Source of the DNA: Streptomyces sp. PKU-EA00015
GTDB taxonomy: Bacteria; Actinomycetota; Actinomycetes; Streptomycetales; Streptomycetaceae
DNA length: 64,000 nucleotides
Assembly (NCBI RefSeq): GCF_013387495.1
Contig: NZ_JABZEE010000011.1
Location: 124,001 to 188,000, forward strand
Direction of reading: 5' to 3'
The notes below the pieces were generated by a model. It had not been told where the DNA came from. It worked only from the letters and a program-made list of their open reading frames with translations, and made no database searches. This document shows, piece after piece, positions 25,138 through 33,902 of the stretch (the stretch's first letter is position 1; each line of letters opens with the position of its first letter). The position numbers and the translations under genes were made by a program.

Positions 25138-26619
25138 ATGGACGAGGCCGAGATGTTGGTGCCGCCGCAGCGGCCGGAGAGCGGCGTGGCGGGCGGAGGG
25201 GCCGGTGAGCGTATCCCGGAAGTGCCCGGATTCGCTCCGCGCAGAGTGACGAAGGGCACGGCGGCCGGCGGTTCGCCGAAGGACCTGGGCAAGGCGCTGC
25301 GGGCGCGGGTGCCGCGGTCCGGGCACGATTCGCTCGTCCTCACGACCGGGCGGCCCGATGCCATGCGGGCGGTGGAGGAGTCCAGCCGGGGCCGCGTGCC
25401 CGAGCTGACCCCGATACGGGTGGGGAGGATGGCGGCCTCGCCGTTCGCGTTCCTGCGGGGCTCGGCCGGACTGATGGCGCACGACCTGGTGGGCACTCCC
25501 GTGAGCGGGATCGGCGCCCAGATCTGCGGCGACGCGCACGCCGCGAACTTCGGCCTCTACGGGGACGCCCGCGGCCGCCTGGTCATCGACCTCAACGACT
25601 TCGACGAGACCGTCGTCGGCCCCTGGGAATGGGACGTCAAGCGGCTGGCGGTGTCGCTGGTGCTGGCCGGCCGGGTGGCGGGGGCGGACGAGGACGTCTG
25701 CAGGGCGGCTGCCTTCGACGCCGTGGGCGCCTACCGCCGCACCATGCGACTGCTGGCGAAGCTGCCGGCACTGGACGCGTGGAACGCCATCGCCGACGAG
25801 GAGCTCGTCTCGCACACGGACGCGCGGGATCTGCTCGGCACCCTGGAGCGTGTCGCCGCGAAGGCCCGCAACAACACCAGCGCCCGCTTCGCCGCGAGGT
25901 CCACGGAGCCGGTGACGGGCGAGGGCGGTGAGGCCGGCCGCCGCTTCGTGGACGCGCCGCCTGTCCTTCGGCGGGTGCCGGACGAAGAGGCGTCGATGGT
26001 CGCCGCGTCCCTCGGCCCGTACCTGGCCACGGTCTCCGAGGACCGGCTGCCGTTGCTCGCGCGGTACGCGATCCACGACGTCGCCTTCCGCGTGGTGGGC
26101 ACCGGAAGCGTCGGTACACGGTCGTACGTGGTGCTGCTGCTCGATCACCGGGGAGACGCGCTGGTGCTGCAGGTGAAGGAGGCGCGGGCCTCGGCGCTGG
26201 AGCCGCATCTGCGCGCCGCCGGTTTCCCGGTGCGGCAGGTGGAGCACGAGGGACGGCGCGTGGTGCTCGGTCAGAAGCGGATGCAGGTGGTCAGCGACAT
26301 CCTGCTCGGCTGGACGACGGTGGACGGACGGCCCTTCCAGGTGCGGCAGTTCCGGAACCGCAAGGGCAGCGTGGACCCCGCCGCTCTGGCGCCCGACCAG
26401 GTCGACGACTACGGACGGATGACCGGCGCGCTGCTGGCGCGGGCGCACGCCCACAGTGCCGACCCGCGGCTCCTGGCCGGCTACTGCGGCAAGAGCGAGG
26501 AGTTCGACGAGGCCGTCGCGTCCTTCGCCGTCACCTACGCGGACAGGACAGAGGCGGACCATGCGGATCTGCTGGCCGCGATCAAGAGCGGACGCATAGC
26601 CGCCGAGCTGGGGGTGTGA
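25138..26619 (+). CDS. DUF2252 family protein
   Basis: 493 residues from ATG 25138 (GGGGGAGG at 7 bases); TTG 25099 and ATG 25102 are upstream alternatives without homology. DUF2252 has a distant kinase/APH-like fold: the catalytic-loop equivalent is CGDAHAANFGLYGD and the DFD-like motif is DLNDFDETVVG. Family members occur across actinobacteria, with no established substrate. The glycine loop is not obvious, so it may be a phosphotransferase or a pseudokinase. It is transcribed toward the J-domain gene, 33 bases away. Confidence 0.88.
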   Translation: MDEAEMLVPPQRPESGVAGGGAGERIPEVPGFAPRRVTKGTAAGGSPKDLGKALRARVPRSGHDSLVLTTGRPDAMRAVEESSRGRVPELTPIRVGRMAASPFAFLRGSAGLMAHDLVGTPVSGIGAQICGDAHAANFGLYGDARGRLVIDLNDFDETVVGPWEWDVKRLAVSLVLAGRVAGADEDVCRAAAFDAVGAYRRTMRLLAKLPALDAWNAIADEELVSHTDARDLLGTLERVAAKARNNTSARFAARSTEPVTGEGGEAGRRFVDAPPVLRRVPDEEASMVAASLGPYLATVSEDRLPLLARYAIHDVAFRVVGTGSVGTRSYVVLLLDHRGDALVLQVKEARASALEPHLRAAGFPVRQVEHEGRRVVLGQKRMQVVSDILLGWTTVDGRPFQVRQFRNRKGSVDPAALAPDQVDDYGRMTGALLARAHAHSADPRLLAGYCGKSEEFDEAVASFAVTYADRTEADHADLLAAIKSGRIAAELGV

Positions 26620-26652
26620 CCGGGCGGCCCGTCGCGCCCGTAGTCTGGACGG

Positions 26653-27498
26653 GTGACCCAGGAAGCCGCCGGGGGACCGACCACCCGGAACGACGAAGAG
26701 CGCGACGCGCACCAGGACGCGCAGCCGAGGCCCGAGGCCCGGCTCGCGCAAGCGGTGCGTGTGGCCGAGCAGGCGCTGATCGAGTTCGAGATCGCGCTGG
26801 AGACGTTCCGGGTGGAAGTGGAGAACTTCTCCCGGCTGCACCACCAGAAGCTCGGACCGATGTACGCGCGGCTGGACGAGCTGGACGCTCAGATCGCCGA
26901 GGCCCGGGCGGCACACAGCGGCGACCCGGAGGACCTGCGCAAGGCGCAGGAGGCCCGGGCCATGGTGCTGCCGATGCCCGGCGTGGACGAACTGTTCCAC
27001 GGCTGGGTGGACAGCGACGGCCTGTCCCCCGAGGCCGCCGCGATGCTCACCGAGCAGCCGGTGCGCGCCCCCAAGCGGGTGCGGCCCAGTGAAGAGGCCC
27101 GCAAGCTCTACCGGGAGCTCGCGCGCAAGGCGCATCCGGACCTGGCACAGGACGAGACGGAGCGGGCCCGGCGCGACGAGTTCATCGCCCGGGTGAACGC
27201 CGCCTACGGCCTCGGTGACGAGGTCCGGCTGCGGGAGCTGGCCGAGGAGTGGGAGGCCGGTCCGGTGACGCCTGAGCCCCAGCTCAGCGAGAGCGAGGAG
27301 CTCTACGCACGGCTGGAGTGGCTCTCGCAGCGCAAGGAACTGCTCACCGCGGTCGCCAAGGAGCTGGAGGAGAGCGCGATCGGCGCGATGCTGCGGATGG
27401 CGCCCGACGACCCGGACACGCTGCTCGACGAGATCGCCGAGCAGTTGCTCGCGCAGGTCTCCGAGCGGGAGAAGGAACTGGCCGGCCTGGTGGAGTAG
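26653..27498 (+). CDS. J-domain protein
   Basis: 281 residues from GTG 26653. The N-terminal ~120 residues form a charged, likely coiled-coil region (LAQAVRVAEQALIEFEIAL). A J domain lies around residues 144-195, with the HPD motif in RELARKAHPDLAQDE, which stimulates DnaK ATPase. The C-terminal part is again charged and helical. It lacks the DnaJ zinc-finger, so it is a non-canonical co-chaperone (class C). Client unknown. Followed 64 bases later by the rhodanese gene. Confidence 0.85.
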   Translation: MTQEAAGGPTTRNDEERDAHQDAQPRPEARLAQAVRVAEQALIEFEIALETFRVEVENFSRLHHQKLGPMYARLDELDAQIAEARAAHSGDPEDLRKAQEARAMVLPMPGVDELFHGWVDSDGLSPEAAAMLTEQPVRAPKRVRPSEEARKLYRELARKAHPDLAQDETERARRDEFIARVNAAYGLGDEVRLRELAEEWEAGPVTPEPQLSESEELYARLEWLSQRKELLTAVAKELEESAIGAMLRMAPDDPDTLLDEIAEQLLAQVSEREKELAGLVE

Positions 27499-27561
27499 GT
27501 TTTTTGGAGGCCCGCAGGCGGCCCCCCGCCGCCGTGTACGTACGAGAGAAGGCATTGCCCC

Positions 27562-27906
27562 ATGAACTTCGCCCCGCTGCCCTCCGTGGAAGCCGCGGCG
27601 GTACCGGCCGACGGTCTGGTGCTGGACGTCCGTGAGGCCGACGAGTGGGCGGCCGGTCACGTCGAGGGGGCGCTGCACGTCCCGATGAGCGACTTCGTCG
27701 CCCGCTTCGGCGAGGTGACCGAGGCGGTGGCCGACGGACGTCGCGCCTATGTGATGTGCCGGGTGGGCGGGCGTTCCGCGCAGGTGACCCAGTACCTGGT
27801 GCAGCAGGGCATCGACGCGGTGAACATCGACGGCGGCATGCTCGCCTGGGACGGCGCGGGCCGCCCGATGGTGACCGAGGGCGGGGCCCCGGCCTTCGTG
27901 CTCTGA
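27562..27906 (+). CDS. Single-domain rhodanese-like protein
   Basis: 114 residues from ATG 27562. The rhodanese active loop is CRVGGRS with Cys66. Conserved LDVREADEWAAGHVEGALHV and NIDGGMLAWDGAGRPM flank the loop. Single-domain rhodaneses carry sulfane sulfur in the cytoplasm for trafficking or detoxification. Shares the strand of the J-domain gene; function with it is not obvious. Confidence 0.93.
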   Translation: MNFAPLPSVEAAAVPADGLVLDVREADEWAAGHVEGALHVPMSDFVARFGEVTEAVADGRRAYVMCRVGGRSAQVTQYLVQQGIDAVNIDGGMLAWDGAGRPMVTEGGAPAFVL

Positions 27907-27956
27907 TCCCGGCCGGGCGGCCGCACTCGATCAGCGACGGCGCCCGCACCGGCGAT

Positions 27957-28002
27957 CCGGTTCCGGCTGCGGCGGACGACCGGTTCCGGCTGTGGCGGAC
28001 GA
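27957..28002. repeat. Tandem duplication, 23-bp unit
   Basis: Two 23-bp units (27957-27979 and 27980-28002) differ at one base. They lie in the 174-base gap after the rhodanese gene. The unit is GC-rich, with no obvious function. Confidence 0.55.
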
Positions 28003-28080
28003 CTGGCTACGGCCGGCAGGTGACGGCCGGGCGGCCGCGCGGGCGGTCCTGGAACGGCACGTGGCCTCCAGGGGGAGCCG

Positions 28081-29250
28081 CTAGCCGAGCGGATGCGCGG
28101 CGAGCAGATCGCCGAGGGTCTCCTCGTGGGCGGCGGCCGGGCCGAGGGAGAGTTCCAGTTGCTTGGCCCAGGCATGGAAGCGGTGGAGCGGACAGTCGGT
28201 GTCCGCGCCGAAGCCGCCGTGCAGGTGCTGGGCCGTCTGCACCACCCGGCGCACCCCTTCGGACGCCCAGATCTTGGCCACCGACACGTCGGCCGTGACG
28301 GGCAGGGCCACGGCGGACGCCATGCCGGACGCACCGGTCTCCTCCGGCTCGGTCAGGCGCCAGGCGGCCTGCCACAGGGTGGCTTCCATGGCGCGCAGGT
28401 CGATGTAGCGGTCGGCCGCCTGGACGGCGACCGCCTGGAACGTCGCCAAGGGGAAGCCGAACTGTTCGCGCTTCGCCGTGTAGCGGCTCGTCATCGTGAG
28501 CACCGCTTCGCCGAGGCCCAGCGCCAGCGCGCACGTGCCGGTCGCCAGGAGCCCGTGCAGCCATTCCCACGAGTCGTCCGCGTCGACGACGGCGGAGTCG
28601 TCCACCCGGACGGAGTCCAGGGTGACCTCGGCGAACAGCTCGCCGTTGGTGGAGATCTGCTCCGCCAGCGCGAGCCCGGCGGCGTCCTGGGGGACCAGGA
28701 CGAACAGGGCACGCCCGTCGTCCGTGTGCGCGGGCACGGCGATCCGGTCCGCGCACTGGGCCCAGGGCACTCCGGTCTGCATCCCGTCGAGGACCCATCC
28801 GTCGTCCGACCCATCCGGCCGGCGCGCGGACACGGCGAGCTCGGCGGGATCGTGGCCGGTGCGGCCGTTCGCCCCGGCCGTCAGGATCAGCTCGCCGCGG
28901 ACGACCCGGGGGAGGATCTCGGCCCGCAGAGCGGGGCTGCCGTACCGGGCCACCGCCATGGCGACCGCGCTTGTCTCCAGCAGGGGCACCCTGGCCAGCA
29001 CCTTCGCGGACTCGCGCAGCACCAGGCACAGGGCGATCGGGTCCAGGCCCGCTCCGCCGTGCTCCGCCGGCAGGACCAGGCCGAGCAGGTCCGCACGCGC
29101 GAGGCCGGCCCACAAGGCACGGTCGACGTCATCGGCCACCGCGCCCGGCGTCAGTGCCGGACTGGGCACCGCGTCAGGCGCCACGTCCGAAAAGACGGCC
29201 CGGGCGGCCTCCACGGCCGCTTGCTGTTCCTCGGTGAAGGTGAAGTCCAC
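28081..29250 (-). CDS. Acyl-CoA dehydrogenase family protein
   Basis: 389 residues from GTG 29250 (MDFTFTEEQQAAVEAARAVF). A FAD-dependent enzyme that oxidises acyl-CoA to 2-enoyl-CoA. N-terminal helical domain, then beta domain (TAGANGRTGHDPAELAVS), then a C-terminal helical domain (RYTAKREQFGFPLATFQAVA and HLHGGFGADTDCPLHRFHAW). The catalytic Glu of classical acyl-CoA dehydrogenases is not placed with certainty. It follows the paa operon on the same strand but has its own upstream dyad TGACGGAGCGTCA. Substrate unknown; a role in ring-derived or branched acyl-CoA oxidation is an inference. Confidence 0.88.
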   Translation of the reverse strand: MDFTFTEEQQAAVEAARAVFSDVAPDAVPSPALTPGAVADDVDRALWAGLARADLLGLVLPAEHGGAGLDPIALCLVLRESAKVLARVPLLETSAVAMAVARYGSPALRAEILPRVVRGELILTAGANGRTGHDPAELAVSARRPDGSDDGWVLDGMQTGVPWAQCADRIAVPAHTDDGRALFVLVPQDAAGLALAEQISTNGELFAEVTLDSVRVDDSAVVDADDSWEWLHGLLATGTCALALGLGEAVLTMTSRYTAKREQFGFPLATFQAVAVQAADRYIDLRAMEATLWQAAWRLTEPEETGASGMASAVALPVTADVSVAKIWASEGVRRVVQTAQHLHGGFGADTDCPLHRFHAWAKQLELSLGPAAAHEETLGDLLAAHPLG

Positions 29251-29302
29251 TGTCCCGTCCTCCCGCACGCACCAGCACAACGGCACCGGTGGAGGCCATA
29301 TC

Positions 29303-29315
29303 TGACGGAGCGTCA
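29303..29315 (-). promoter_or_regulatory. Operator TGACGGAGCGTCA upstream of the acyl-CoA dehydrogenase
   Basis: Perfect TGACG-GAG-CGTCA dyad, extended to TATC...GATA, 53 bases before the GTG at 29250. This TGACG-N3-CGTCA form is typical of TetR-type regulators of fatty acid and CoA-thioester genes. Different from the PaaR-type site. Confidence 0.55.
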
Positions 29316-29408
29316 AGATAGGGCACGGTGCCGGAAATGAACACAGCGCGTGCGGGGCGGAATGCGGGTAGGGGCGGTCTTCGGGGCAGGAGTCCGGGAC
29401 GGGCCGCG

Positions 29409-30464
29409 TCAGCGGTCGAAGTCCAACTCCACCTCGGCTGTGGCCGGATGGGACTGGCACGCGAGGACGTAGCCCGCCTCGGTCTCCTCCGGCTCCAGCG
29501 CGAAGTTGCGGTCCATGCGGACGTCTCCGGAGACGAGGAAGGCGCGGCAGGTGCCGCAGACGCCGCCCTTGCAGGCGTACGGAGCGTCCGCACGACTGCG
29601 CAGCACGGTCTCCAGCAGCGACTCCCCTTCCTGCACCGGCCACGTACCGGACCGGCCGTCGAGCGTCGCCGTCAGGGACGCATGGGCGGGAGCCACCACC
29701 GGAGCGGCGACCGGGGCCGAGCCGTCGTCCACGTGGAAGATCTCCTGATGGATGCGCCCGCGGTCCACTCCGAGTCCGCGGAGGGCCTGCTCGGCTCCCC
29801 GCACGAGTCCGAAGGGCCCGCACAGGAACCAGCCGTCCACGTCCGCCACCGGCAGCAGCGCGGGCAGGAGGGCCGTCAGCCGCTCCCGGTCCAGCCGGCC
29901 GGACGGCAGCCCCGACTGCTGCTCCTCCCTGGAGAGCACGGTGACCAGGTGGAAGCGGTCCGGGAAGCGGTCCTTGAGGTCGGCGACCTCCTCCAGGAAC
30001 ATCGTCGACGCCGCCGTGCGGTCGCTGCGGATCAGACAGAACCGGGCATCCGGCTCATCGGCGAGCAGAGTCGCGGCCATGGACAGGACCGGCGTGATGC
30101 CGCTGCCGCCGACCACGGCGGCGAAGTGCCCGGGGCGGGGCGGCAGGAGGAACCGGCCCATCGGAGGCATGACCTCGACGACGTCGCCGACGGCCAGCTC
30201 CTTGAGGGCGTACGTCGAGAACTCGCCGCCGTCGACCAGGCGGATGCCCACGCGCAGCACGGGGACCCCGCCGGCGGGGACGGCCGGGGAGCAGATCGAG
30301 TACGTGCGCCGGATCTCCTCGCCGTCCATGACCCGGCGCACGGCCAGATGCTGGCCCGGGGTGTGGCGGAAGGTCTCGTGCAGCTCGGGCGGCACCTCGA
30401 AGGTGACGGCCACCGAGTCGTCGGTGAGCTGCTCGACGGCGCCGACCCGGAGCGGATGGAACAT
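29409..30464 (-). CDS. paaE: Phenylacetyl-CoA epoxidase reductase subunit PaaE
   Basis: 351 residues from ATG 30464. Ferredoxin-NADP+ reductase-like FAD domain (1-105), NAD(P)H domain (110-235; GGSGITPVLSMA, CGPFGLV) and a C-terminal plant-type [2Fe-2S] ferredoxin domain (260-351; Cys at CKGGVCGTC plus a distal Cys in VLACQSHP). It passes electrons from NADPH to the di-iron oxygenase PaaA. The stop of paaD is 1 base before the ATG, giving tight coupling. Last gene of paaABCDE. Confidence 0.95.
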   Translation of the reverse strand: MFHPLRVGAVEQLTDDSVAVTFEVPPELHETFRHTPGQHLAVRRVMDGEEIRRTYSICSPAVPAGGVPVLRVGIRLVDGGEFSTYALKELAVGDVVEVMPPMGRFLLPPRPGHFAAVVGGSGITPVLSMAATLLADEPDARFCLIRSDRTAASTMFLEEVADLKDRFPDRFHLVTVLSREEQQSGLPSGRLDRERLTALLPALLPVADVDGWFLCGPFGLVRGAEQALRGLGVDRGRIHQEIFHVDDGSAPVAAPVVAPAHASLTATLDGRSGTWPVQEGESLLETVLRSRADAPYACKGGVCGTCRAFLVSGDVRMDRNFALEPEETEAGYVLACQSHPATAEVELDFDR

Positions 30465-30983
30465 CTACAGCTCCTTGAAGTGGTCGAAAGGTTCGCGGCA
30501 GGAGACGCAGCGGCGCAGGGCCTTGCACGCCGTCGAGGAGAACCTGCTGAGCAGCTCCGTCTCGGTCGACCCGCAGTGCGGGCAGCGCACGGCGAGCGTC
30601 AGCCGCACCGGTCCCTCGGCACGGTGGGGGCGCGGCGGCGCTATGCCGAACTCGTGGAGCTTGCGCCGCCCTTCCTCGCTGATGTCGTCCGTGGACCAGG
30701 CGGGGGAGAGCACCTTGACGACCGAGACGTCCGCCATCCCGTGGTCGTGCAGCACTCGCTCGATGTCCGCGGTCATCGCCTCGACGGCCGGGCAGCCCGT
30801 GTATGTCGGGGTCAGCTCGACCTCGACACGGTCGGGGCCGACCAGGTGGACCCCGCGGAGCACTCCCAGCTCCTCCAGAGTCAGCACCGGCAGCTCGGGG
30901 TCGGGAACGGACCCGGCCAGTCTGCGCAGCTCCGCCTCCAGCGCCGTGTCACCGGCGGGCGGCTCCTGTGTCCCGGTCACCAT
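30465..30983 (-). CDS. paaD: Phenylacetyl-CoA epoxidase assembly protein PaaD
   Basis: 172 residues from ATG 30983 (GTG 30980 alternative). N-terminal DUF59/MIP18-like domain (about 13-90; SVPDPELPVLTLEELGVLRG, TPTYTGCPAV) and a C-terminal Cys-rich zinc-like region CPHCGSTETELL and CKALRRCVSC. PaaD is required for Fe-S/iron assembly of the complex, not catalysis itself. Overlaps paaC by 7 bases. Confidence 0.93.
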   Translation of the reverse strand: MVTGTQEPPAGDTALEAELRRLAGSVPDPELPVLTLEELGVLRGVHLVGPDRVEVELTPTYTGCPAVEAMTADIERVLHDHGMADVSVVKVLSPAWSTDDISEEGRRKLHEFGIAPPRPHRAEGPVRLTLAVRCPHCGSTETELLSRFSSTACKALRRCVSCREPFDHFKEL

Positions 30984-31696
30984 GACGCCCCCGGATGACT
31001 CCGGCGCAGATGCTGCATCTCGGCGAGCATCCGGCCGAACGGCTCCGTGTGCAGGCCCTGGCGCCCTGCCCCGGCCGACCAGGCGCCCTTGCGCGGCCCC
31101 TCCGGCACGGTCAGCGTCGCCTGCTTCAGCACGCCGGTGACGTACTCCAGCCAGGCCGACTCCAGCGCCTCCCACTCGACGTCCAGGCCCTCCACCGGCT
31201 GGAACATCTCGCCGGTGAACCGCCACAGCGCCTCGCACGCCGCCTGCATGCGCTCATGGCTCTGCGCGGTCCCGTCACCCAGCCGCGCGACCCAGTGCTC
31301 GGCGTGGTCGCGGTGGTACGCGACCTCCTTGACCGCCTTCGCCGCGAGTGCGGAGAAGGGGCCGTCACCGGCGGCGAGGGTCTCGTAGAGCATGCCCTGG
31401 TAGCCGGAGAAGTAGAGCTGGCGGGCCATGGTGTGGGCGAAGTCGCCGTTCGGCTGCTCGACCAGCTGGAGATTGCGGAACTCGCGCTCCTCGCGCAGGT
31501 ACGCGAGCTCGTCCTCGTCACCGACGAGCGAGAGCAGCACCCTTGCCTGGCCCAGCAGGTCGAGGGCGATGTTGGCGAGGGCCACCTCCTCCTCGAGGAC
31601 GGGAGCGTGGCCGGCCCACTCCCCCAGCCGGTGCGAGAGCACCAGCGCGTCGTCGCCGAGCGCCAGGGCCGCGGTGTGCACGGGCGTGCTGCTCAC
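30977..31696 (-). CDS. paaC: Phenylacetyl-CoA epoxidase subunit PaaC
   Basis: 239 residues from GTG 31696, overlapping the paaB stop by 4 bases. An all-helical, ferritin-like structural subunit of the PaaABCE complex, related to PaaA but catalytically inactive. Family residues: DDALVLSHRLGEWAGHAPVL, ALANIALDLLGQARVLL and KEVAYHRDHAEHWVARLGDG. It stabilises PaaA and docks the reductase. Confidence 0.94.
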   Translation of the reverse strand: MSSTPVHTAALALGDDALVLSHRLGEWAGHAPVLEEEVALANIALDLLGQARVLLSLVGDEDELAYLREEREFRNLQLVEQPNGDFAHTMARQLYFSGYQGMLYETLAAGDGPFSALAAKAVKEVAYHRDHAEHWVARLGDGTAQSHERMQAACEALWRFTGEMFQPVEGLDVEWEALESAWLEYVTGVLKQATLTVPEGPRKGAWSAGAGRQGLHTEPFGRMLAEMQHLRRSHPGASW

Positions 31697-31983
31697 AGGT
31701 GCTTCACTCCTTCGGGGATCTCGTAGAAGGTCGGGTGGCGGTACGGCTTGTCGGCGGCCGGGTCGAAGAACGGGTCCTTCTCGTCCGGCGAGGAGGCGGT
31801 GATCGTGGCGGAGGGCACCACCCAGATCGAGACGCCCTCGCTGCGCCGGGTGTAGAGGTCGCGCGCGTTCCTCAGGGCCATGTCGGCGTCCGGGGCGTGC
31901 AGGCTGCCCGCGTGCGTGTGGGACAGGCCGCGGCGCGAGCGCACGAAGACCTCCCACAGCGGCCATTCGGTCGAGCTGCTCAT
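31693..31983 (-). CDS. paaB: Phenylacetyl-CoA epoxidase subunit PaaB
   Basis: 96 residues from ATG 31983. Small subunit of the complex; [20 protein letters not shown] and [17 protein letters not shown] identify it. It overlaps paaA and paaC by 4 bases on each side. Structural, no catalytic residue expected. Confidence 0.94.
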   Translation of the reverse strand: MSSSTEWPLWEVFVRSRRGLSHTHAGSLHAPDADMALRNARDLYTRRSEGVSIWVVPSATITASSPDEKDPFFDPAADKPYRHPTFYEIPEGVKHL

Positions 31984-32951
31984 GCGGTCGCCTCCCCGGG
32001 CTCGGTGTGCGGTGCTGCTGGTCTGTGCTTGTCGGCGTACGCGGCGGCCGCTTCGCGGACCCAGGCGCCCGCCTCGTGCGCCCGGCGGCGCTGGCTGATC
32101 CGCTGTTCGTTGCACGGCCCGTTGCCCTTGAGGACTTCCTGGAACTCCGACCAGTCGATCGCGCCGAAGTCGTAGTGGCCCCGCTCCTCGTTCCACCGGA
32201 GGTCCGGGTCGGGGAGCGTCAGGCCGAGCGCCTCGGCCTGCGGGACGCAGATGTCGACGAAGCGCTGGCGCAGCTCGTCGTTCGAATGCCGCTTGATCTT
32301 CCAGGCCATGGACTGGGCGGAGTGCGCGGAGGCGTCGTCCGGCGGGCCGAACATCATCAGCGAGGGCCACCACCAGCGGTCCACCGCGTCCTGTGCCATC
32401 GCGTGCTGCTCCGGCGTGCCCTGGGACAGGGTGAGCAGCAGTTCGTAGCCCTGGCGCTGGTGGAAGGACTCCTCCTTGCAGATCCGGACCATCGCGCGGG
32501 CGTACGGACCGTAGGAGCAGCGGCAGAGGGGGACCTGGTTGGTGATCGCGGCGCCGTCGACGAGCCAGCCGATGGCGCCGACGTCCGCCCAGGTCAGGGT
32601 CGGGTAGTTGAAGATCGAGGAGTACTTCTGGCGGCCGGCGTGGAGCTTGTCGAGGAGTTCGTCGCGGCTGGTGCCCAGGGTCTCGGCGGCGCTGTAGAGG
32701 TAGAGGCCGTGACCGGCCTCGTCCTGGACCTTGGCCATCAGGATCGCCTTGCGGCGCAGCGAGGGCGCCCGCGTGATCCAGTTGGCCTCCGGCTGCATGC
32801 CGATGATTTCGGAGTGCGCGTGCTGGGCCATCTGGCGGACGAGCGAGGCCCGGTACGCGTCCGGCATCCAGTCGCGCGGCTCGATGCGCTCATCGGCGGC
32901 CACGGCGGCGTCGAACGCCGCCTCGTACGCCTCCGGTGTCACTGTCGTCAT
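31980..32951 (-). CDS. paaA: Phenylacetyl-CoA epoxidase catalytic subunit PaaA
   Basis: 323 residues from ATG 32951. A di-iron monooxygenase that epoxidises the aromatic ring of phenylacetyl-CoA, the first step of the ring-opening pathway. Iron ligand helices are visible as ExxH pairs: [14 protein letters not shown] and [14 protein letters not shown]. Other residues: [20 protein letters not shown] and [20 protein letters not shown]. First gene of paaABCDE; its operator is 12-29 bases upstream. No phenylacetate-CoA ligase gene (paaK) is in the window. Confidence 0.95.
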   Translation of the reverse strand: MTTVTPEAYEAAFDAAVAADERIEPRDWMPDAYRASLVRQMAQHAHSEIIGMQPEANWITRAPSLRRKAILMAKVQDEAGHGLYLYSAAETLGTSRDELLDKLHAGRQKYSSIFNYPTLTWADVGAIGWLVDGAAITNQVPLCRCSYGPYARAMVRICKEESFHQRQGYELLLTLSQGTPEQHAMAQDAVDRWWWPSLMMFGPPDDASAHSAQSMAWKIKRHSNDELRQRFVDICVPQAEALGLTLPDPDLRWNEERGHYDFGAIDWSEFQEVLKGNGPCNEQRISQRRRAHEAGAWVREAAAAYADKHRPAAPHTEPGEATA

Positions 32952-32962
32952 CCGGACCCCCT

Positions 32963-32980
32963 ACCGACCGATCGTTCGGT
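32963..32980 (-). promoter_or_regulatory. PaaR-type operator upstream of paaA
   Basis: ACCGACCGATCGTTCGGT, a quasi-palindrome (16 of 18 symmetric), 12 bases upstream of the paaA ATG. Its exact reverse complement occurs at 37528-37545. The gap is shared with the divergent DUF5819 gene. Confidence 0.8.
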
Positions 32981-33026
32981 TCATCGACTTCAATGGTGGG
33001 TCGACGGCCCTTAAGGTGTCAAGCCT

Positions 33027-33902
33027 GTGGATAACCGAGGCGTACGACTGGGGATCGGGGCGGGGATGGAGTCCTTTGAGCACAGGGACGGCACGGGTGG
33101 GAGCCTCGGCTCCGGGCCGCCCGCGCCGCGGTCGCCGGAAGGGGACGCGATACCGGTCCAGGTCGCCCCGTCCGGCCCGCCCCCGGTCGTTCCGACCGAG
33201 GCGGGCCTCGCCCCGAGCGGGCCGGCGCCGTCCGGCCCCGACCGCGGCATCGCCGCGCTGCCCCTCCCGTACCAGGTCGCTGCAGCCGTCTTCCTCGTGC
33301 TCGTCGCCGCCGTCGCGTGCGTCCACCTGACCATGGTCTTCCTCCACGTCGCCCCCTCCAACACGGTCACCAAGAGCCATGGTGAGGCGGTCCAGGGATG
33401 GGTCTACCCCGAGTTCGAACAGAACTGGAAGCTTTTCGCCCCCAATCCGCTCCAGCAGAACATCGCCGTACAGGTGCGGGCCGAGTACACCGCCGAAGAC
33501 GGCAGCCGCCGGACTAGTGAATGGCTCGATCTGTCCGCACAGGACGGTGAGGCCATCCGCGGCAACCTCGTCCCCAGCCACGTCGACCAGAACCAGCTGC
33601 GCCGCGGCTGGGACTTCTTCCTCGGCTCCCACGACAACGAGGCTCGCCCCAACGGCCTGCGCGGCAGGCTCTCCGAGCGGTACTTGCGCCGCATCGTGAT
33701 GCTGCGGCTGGACGGCATGGACCTGGGAGGCCCCGTCCAGCGCGTCCAGCTCAGGTCGTCGACCCGTGCGATCGAAGCGCCCGCGTGGAGCGGCGAGAGG
33801 ACCGACACCCGGCCCGTCCACCGGGTCATGCCGTGGTGGACGATCACTGCGGCCGATCTGCCCGCCGGTGTCGACAACGCAGACAAGGAGGCGGGCAGGT
33901 GA
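33027..33902 (+). CDS. DUF5819 family membrane protein
   Basis: 291 residues from GTG 33027; ATG 33066 is a credible alternative start. About 75 disordered Pro/Gly residues precede one membrane helix (about 84-108, YQVAAAVFLVLVAAVACVHL). The extracytoplasmic domain follows, including WVYPEFEQNWKLFAPNPLQQ and NQLRRGWDFFLGSHDNEARP. DUF5819 genes sit directly ahead of HTTM genes in many actinobacteria. Function unknown; probably a partner of the HTTM protein. The GTG overlaps a TGTGGATAA DnaA-box-like sequence. The stop overlaps the next start (GTGA). Confidence 0.85.
   Translation: MDNRGVRLGIGAGMESFEHRDGTGGSLGSGPPAPRSPEGDAIPVQVAPSGPPPVVPTEAGLAPSGPAPSGPDRGIAALPLPYQVAAAVFLVLVAAVACVHLTMVFLHVAPSNTVTKSHGEAVQGWVYPEFEQNWKLFAPNPLQQNIAVQVRAEYTAEDGSRRTSEWLDLSAQDGEAIRGNLVPSHVDQNQLRRGWDFFLGSHDNEARPNGLRGRLSERYLRRIVMLRLDGMDLGGPVQRVQLRSSTRAIEAPAWSGERTDTRPVHRVMPWWTITAADLPAGVDNADKEAGR

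Noticed and set aside
24775..27678. 967-residue minus-strand ORF opposite DUF2252 and the J-domain gene
   Set aside because: Low-complexity Leu/Arg/Gly/His shadow; it also runs into tRNA-Leu. The plus-strand genes have clear domains.
28081..29823. A 580-residue acyl-CoA dehydrogenase with a long N-terminal extension
   Set aside because: The extension (beyond GTG 29250) is Arg/Pro-rich frame noise that crosses the paaE coding region; homology begins at MDFTFTEEQQ.
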